From positions 1-6,395 of the forward strand of contig JBPCTQ010000244.1 of the NCBI GenBank assembly GCA_051011595.1: a stretch of DNA of 6,395 nucleotides, given 5' to 3'. Origin of the DNA: JAOUEE01 sp051011595. Its GTDB lineage: Bacteria; Actinomycetota; Acidimicrobiia; Acidimicrobiales; SHLQ01. The notes under the pieces were generated by a model that was given only the letters and a program-made list of their open reading frames with translations, had not been told where the DNA came from and searched no databases. Position numbers and translations under genes: made by a program. Positions within the stretch are counted from its first letter, which is position 1; each line of letters opens with the position of its first letter. Positions 5,595-6,395 of the stretch are shown in pieces.

Positions 5595-6395
5595 GCAGTG
5601 TGCTGGTGCCCACCAGCCTGACCGAAGCCCTCCAACTGCTGGCCGCCGACAACCAACTCACACCCCTGGCCGGTGGCACCGACTTCATGGTCGAGGTCAA
5701 CCACGGCATTCGCCGGCCCACACGAGTGCTCGCCCTGCGAGCCATCGACGAGCTGAAGGGTTGGCACCGCGACGGCAACCAGCTGGTCATCGGCGCCGGG
5801 TGCACCTATGCCGCCATGGAGGACCCGGCCTTCGTGGCCCTGGCCCCCGGGCTGGCCCAGGCGGCCCGCACCGTGGGATCACCCCAGATTCGCAATGCCG
5901 GCACCATCGGCGGCAACCTGGCCACCGGGTCTCCGGCCGGCGACACCTTGCCGGTGTTGATGGCGGTCGGGGCCACGATCGACGCGGCCAGCACCGCCGG
6001 CGATCACAGCCTGGGTGTCGATGAGCTCATCGTGGGAGTCAAACGAACCGTGTTACAGCCGAGTGAGTTGATCCGTTCGGTACGACTACCAGTGGCGACC
6101 GGACCCCAGGAGTTCCTCAAGATCGGCACCCGCAACGCCATGGTGATCTCCACGGCCGGGGTGGCCGTCGCCCTCGACACCGACAACCACACGGTCGGTT
6201 GTGGACTGGGGTCGGGCACCGCCGCCCCCACCCGGGCTCCGGACGCCGAGACGTTCGCGGCCGACGCCATCGACTGGAGCACACTCCGGGCCGATGCCGA
6301 CGTGGTCGATCGTTTCGGTGCCCTGGCGGCCGAGGCGTCATCACCCATCGACGACCACCGATCGACCGCCGCCTACCGGCGACACGCCATCGGGG
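5591..6395 (+). CDS. FAD-binding subunit of a xanthine dehydrogenase/CO dehydrogenase-type molybdenum hydroxylase (partial)
   Basis: The frame starting with GTG at 5591 runs unbroken for 268 codons to the window edge, so the last part is missing. The full family length is about 280-300 residues, so only a short tail lies outside. It is the medium subunit (CoxM/YgfM-like) that carries electrons from the iron-sulfur centres to FAD and on to an acceptor. FAD-binding motifs are AGGTDFM (27-33) and TIGGNLATGSPAGD (105-118); a GSGTAAPTRA segment (208-217) and the closing AAYRRHAIG of the C-terminal domain also fit. It has only scattered cysteines and no extra iron-sulfur insertion. It should pair with the Fe-S/Mo protein encoded at 2901-310, which has no FAD domain of its own. 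It follows the regulator with a GTGA overlap, so one message probably carries both, while its partner subunit is expressed from the opposite strand. Confidence 0.92.
   Translation, partial: MSSVLVPTSLTEALQLLAADNQLTPLAGGTDFMVEVNHGIRRPTRVLALRAIDELKGWHRDGNQLVIGAGCTYAAMEDPAFVALAPGLAQAARTVGSPQIRNAGTIGGNLATGSPAGDTLPVLMAVGATIDAASTAGDHSLGVDELIVGVKRTVLQPSELIRSVRLPVATGPQEFLKIGTRNAMVISTAGVAVALDTDNHTVGCGLGSGTAAPTRAPDAETFAADAIDWSTLRADADVVDRFGALAAEASSPIDDHRSTAAYRRHAIG

Overview
The window looks like chromosomal DNA from a GC-rich bacterium, most likely an actinobacterium, possibly a member of the Acidimicrobiia. This rests on strong G/C preference at third codon positions, GTG starts, four-base gene overlaps and the make-up of the regulator. 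No rRNA, tRNA or marker gene is present, so the taxonomy is an inference. No transposase, CRISPR array or phage gene is seen.

The window is one catabolic locus built as two divergent, tightly packed gene strings around a short AT-rich control region at about 5069-5114. Leftward (minus strand) run an M20-family N-carbamoyl-L-amino acid hydrolase/allantoate amidohydrolase-type enzyme (5068-3815), an N-carbamoyl-D-amino acid amidohydrolase of the nitrilase superfamily (3818-2898), and a fused [2Fe-2S]/molybdopterin xanthine dehydrogenase-family subunit (2901-310). These three genes overlap one another by 4 bases. After a 200-base spacer holding two imperfect direct repeats, the leftward strand carries the start of an SsnA-like amidohydrolase (108-1, running off the window) that appears to lack the usual N-terminal 50-60 residues. 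Rightward (plus strand) run a small regulator (5115-5594), with a thiamine-binding/MTH1187-like N-terminal domain joined to a YheO-type helix-turn-helix, and then the FAD-binding subunit of the xanthine dehydrogenase (5591 to the right edge, partial). These two also overlap by 4 bases.

Together the genes suggest uptake-and-salvage or degradation of purine- or hydantoin-like N-heterocycles. A molybdenum hydroxylase (Fe-S/Mo subunit plus FAD subunit) oxidises the ring, an SsnA-type amidohydrolase deaminates or opens a substrate, and two carbamoylases of opposite stereochemistry remove carbamoyl groups from open-chain ureido acids, releasing ammonia and CO2. The ring-opening hydantoinase/dihydropyrimidinase expected with them is not in the window. 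The combination of a fused Fe-S/Mo subunit, a separate FAD subunit and SsnA is the one seen in selenium-dependent molybdenum hydroxylase loci, but selenium dependence cannot be shown from this sequence.

The points most worth a second look are the regulator's domain fusion, the repeat pair that supplies the stop codon of the xanthine dehydrogenase gene, and the truncated SsnA start next to it.
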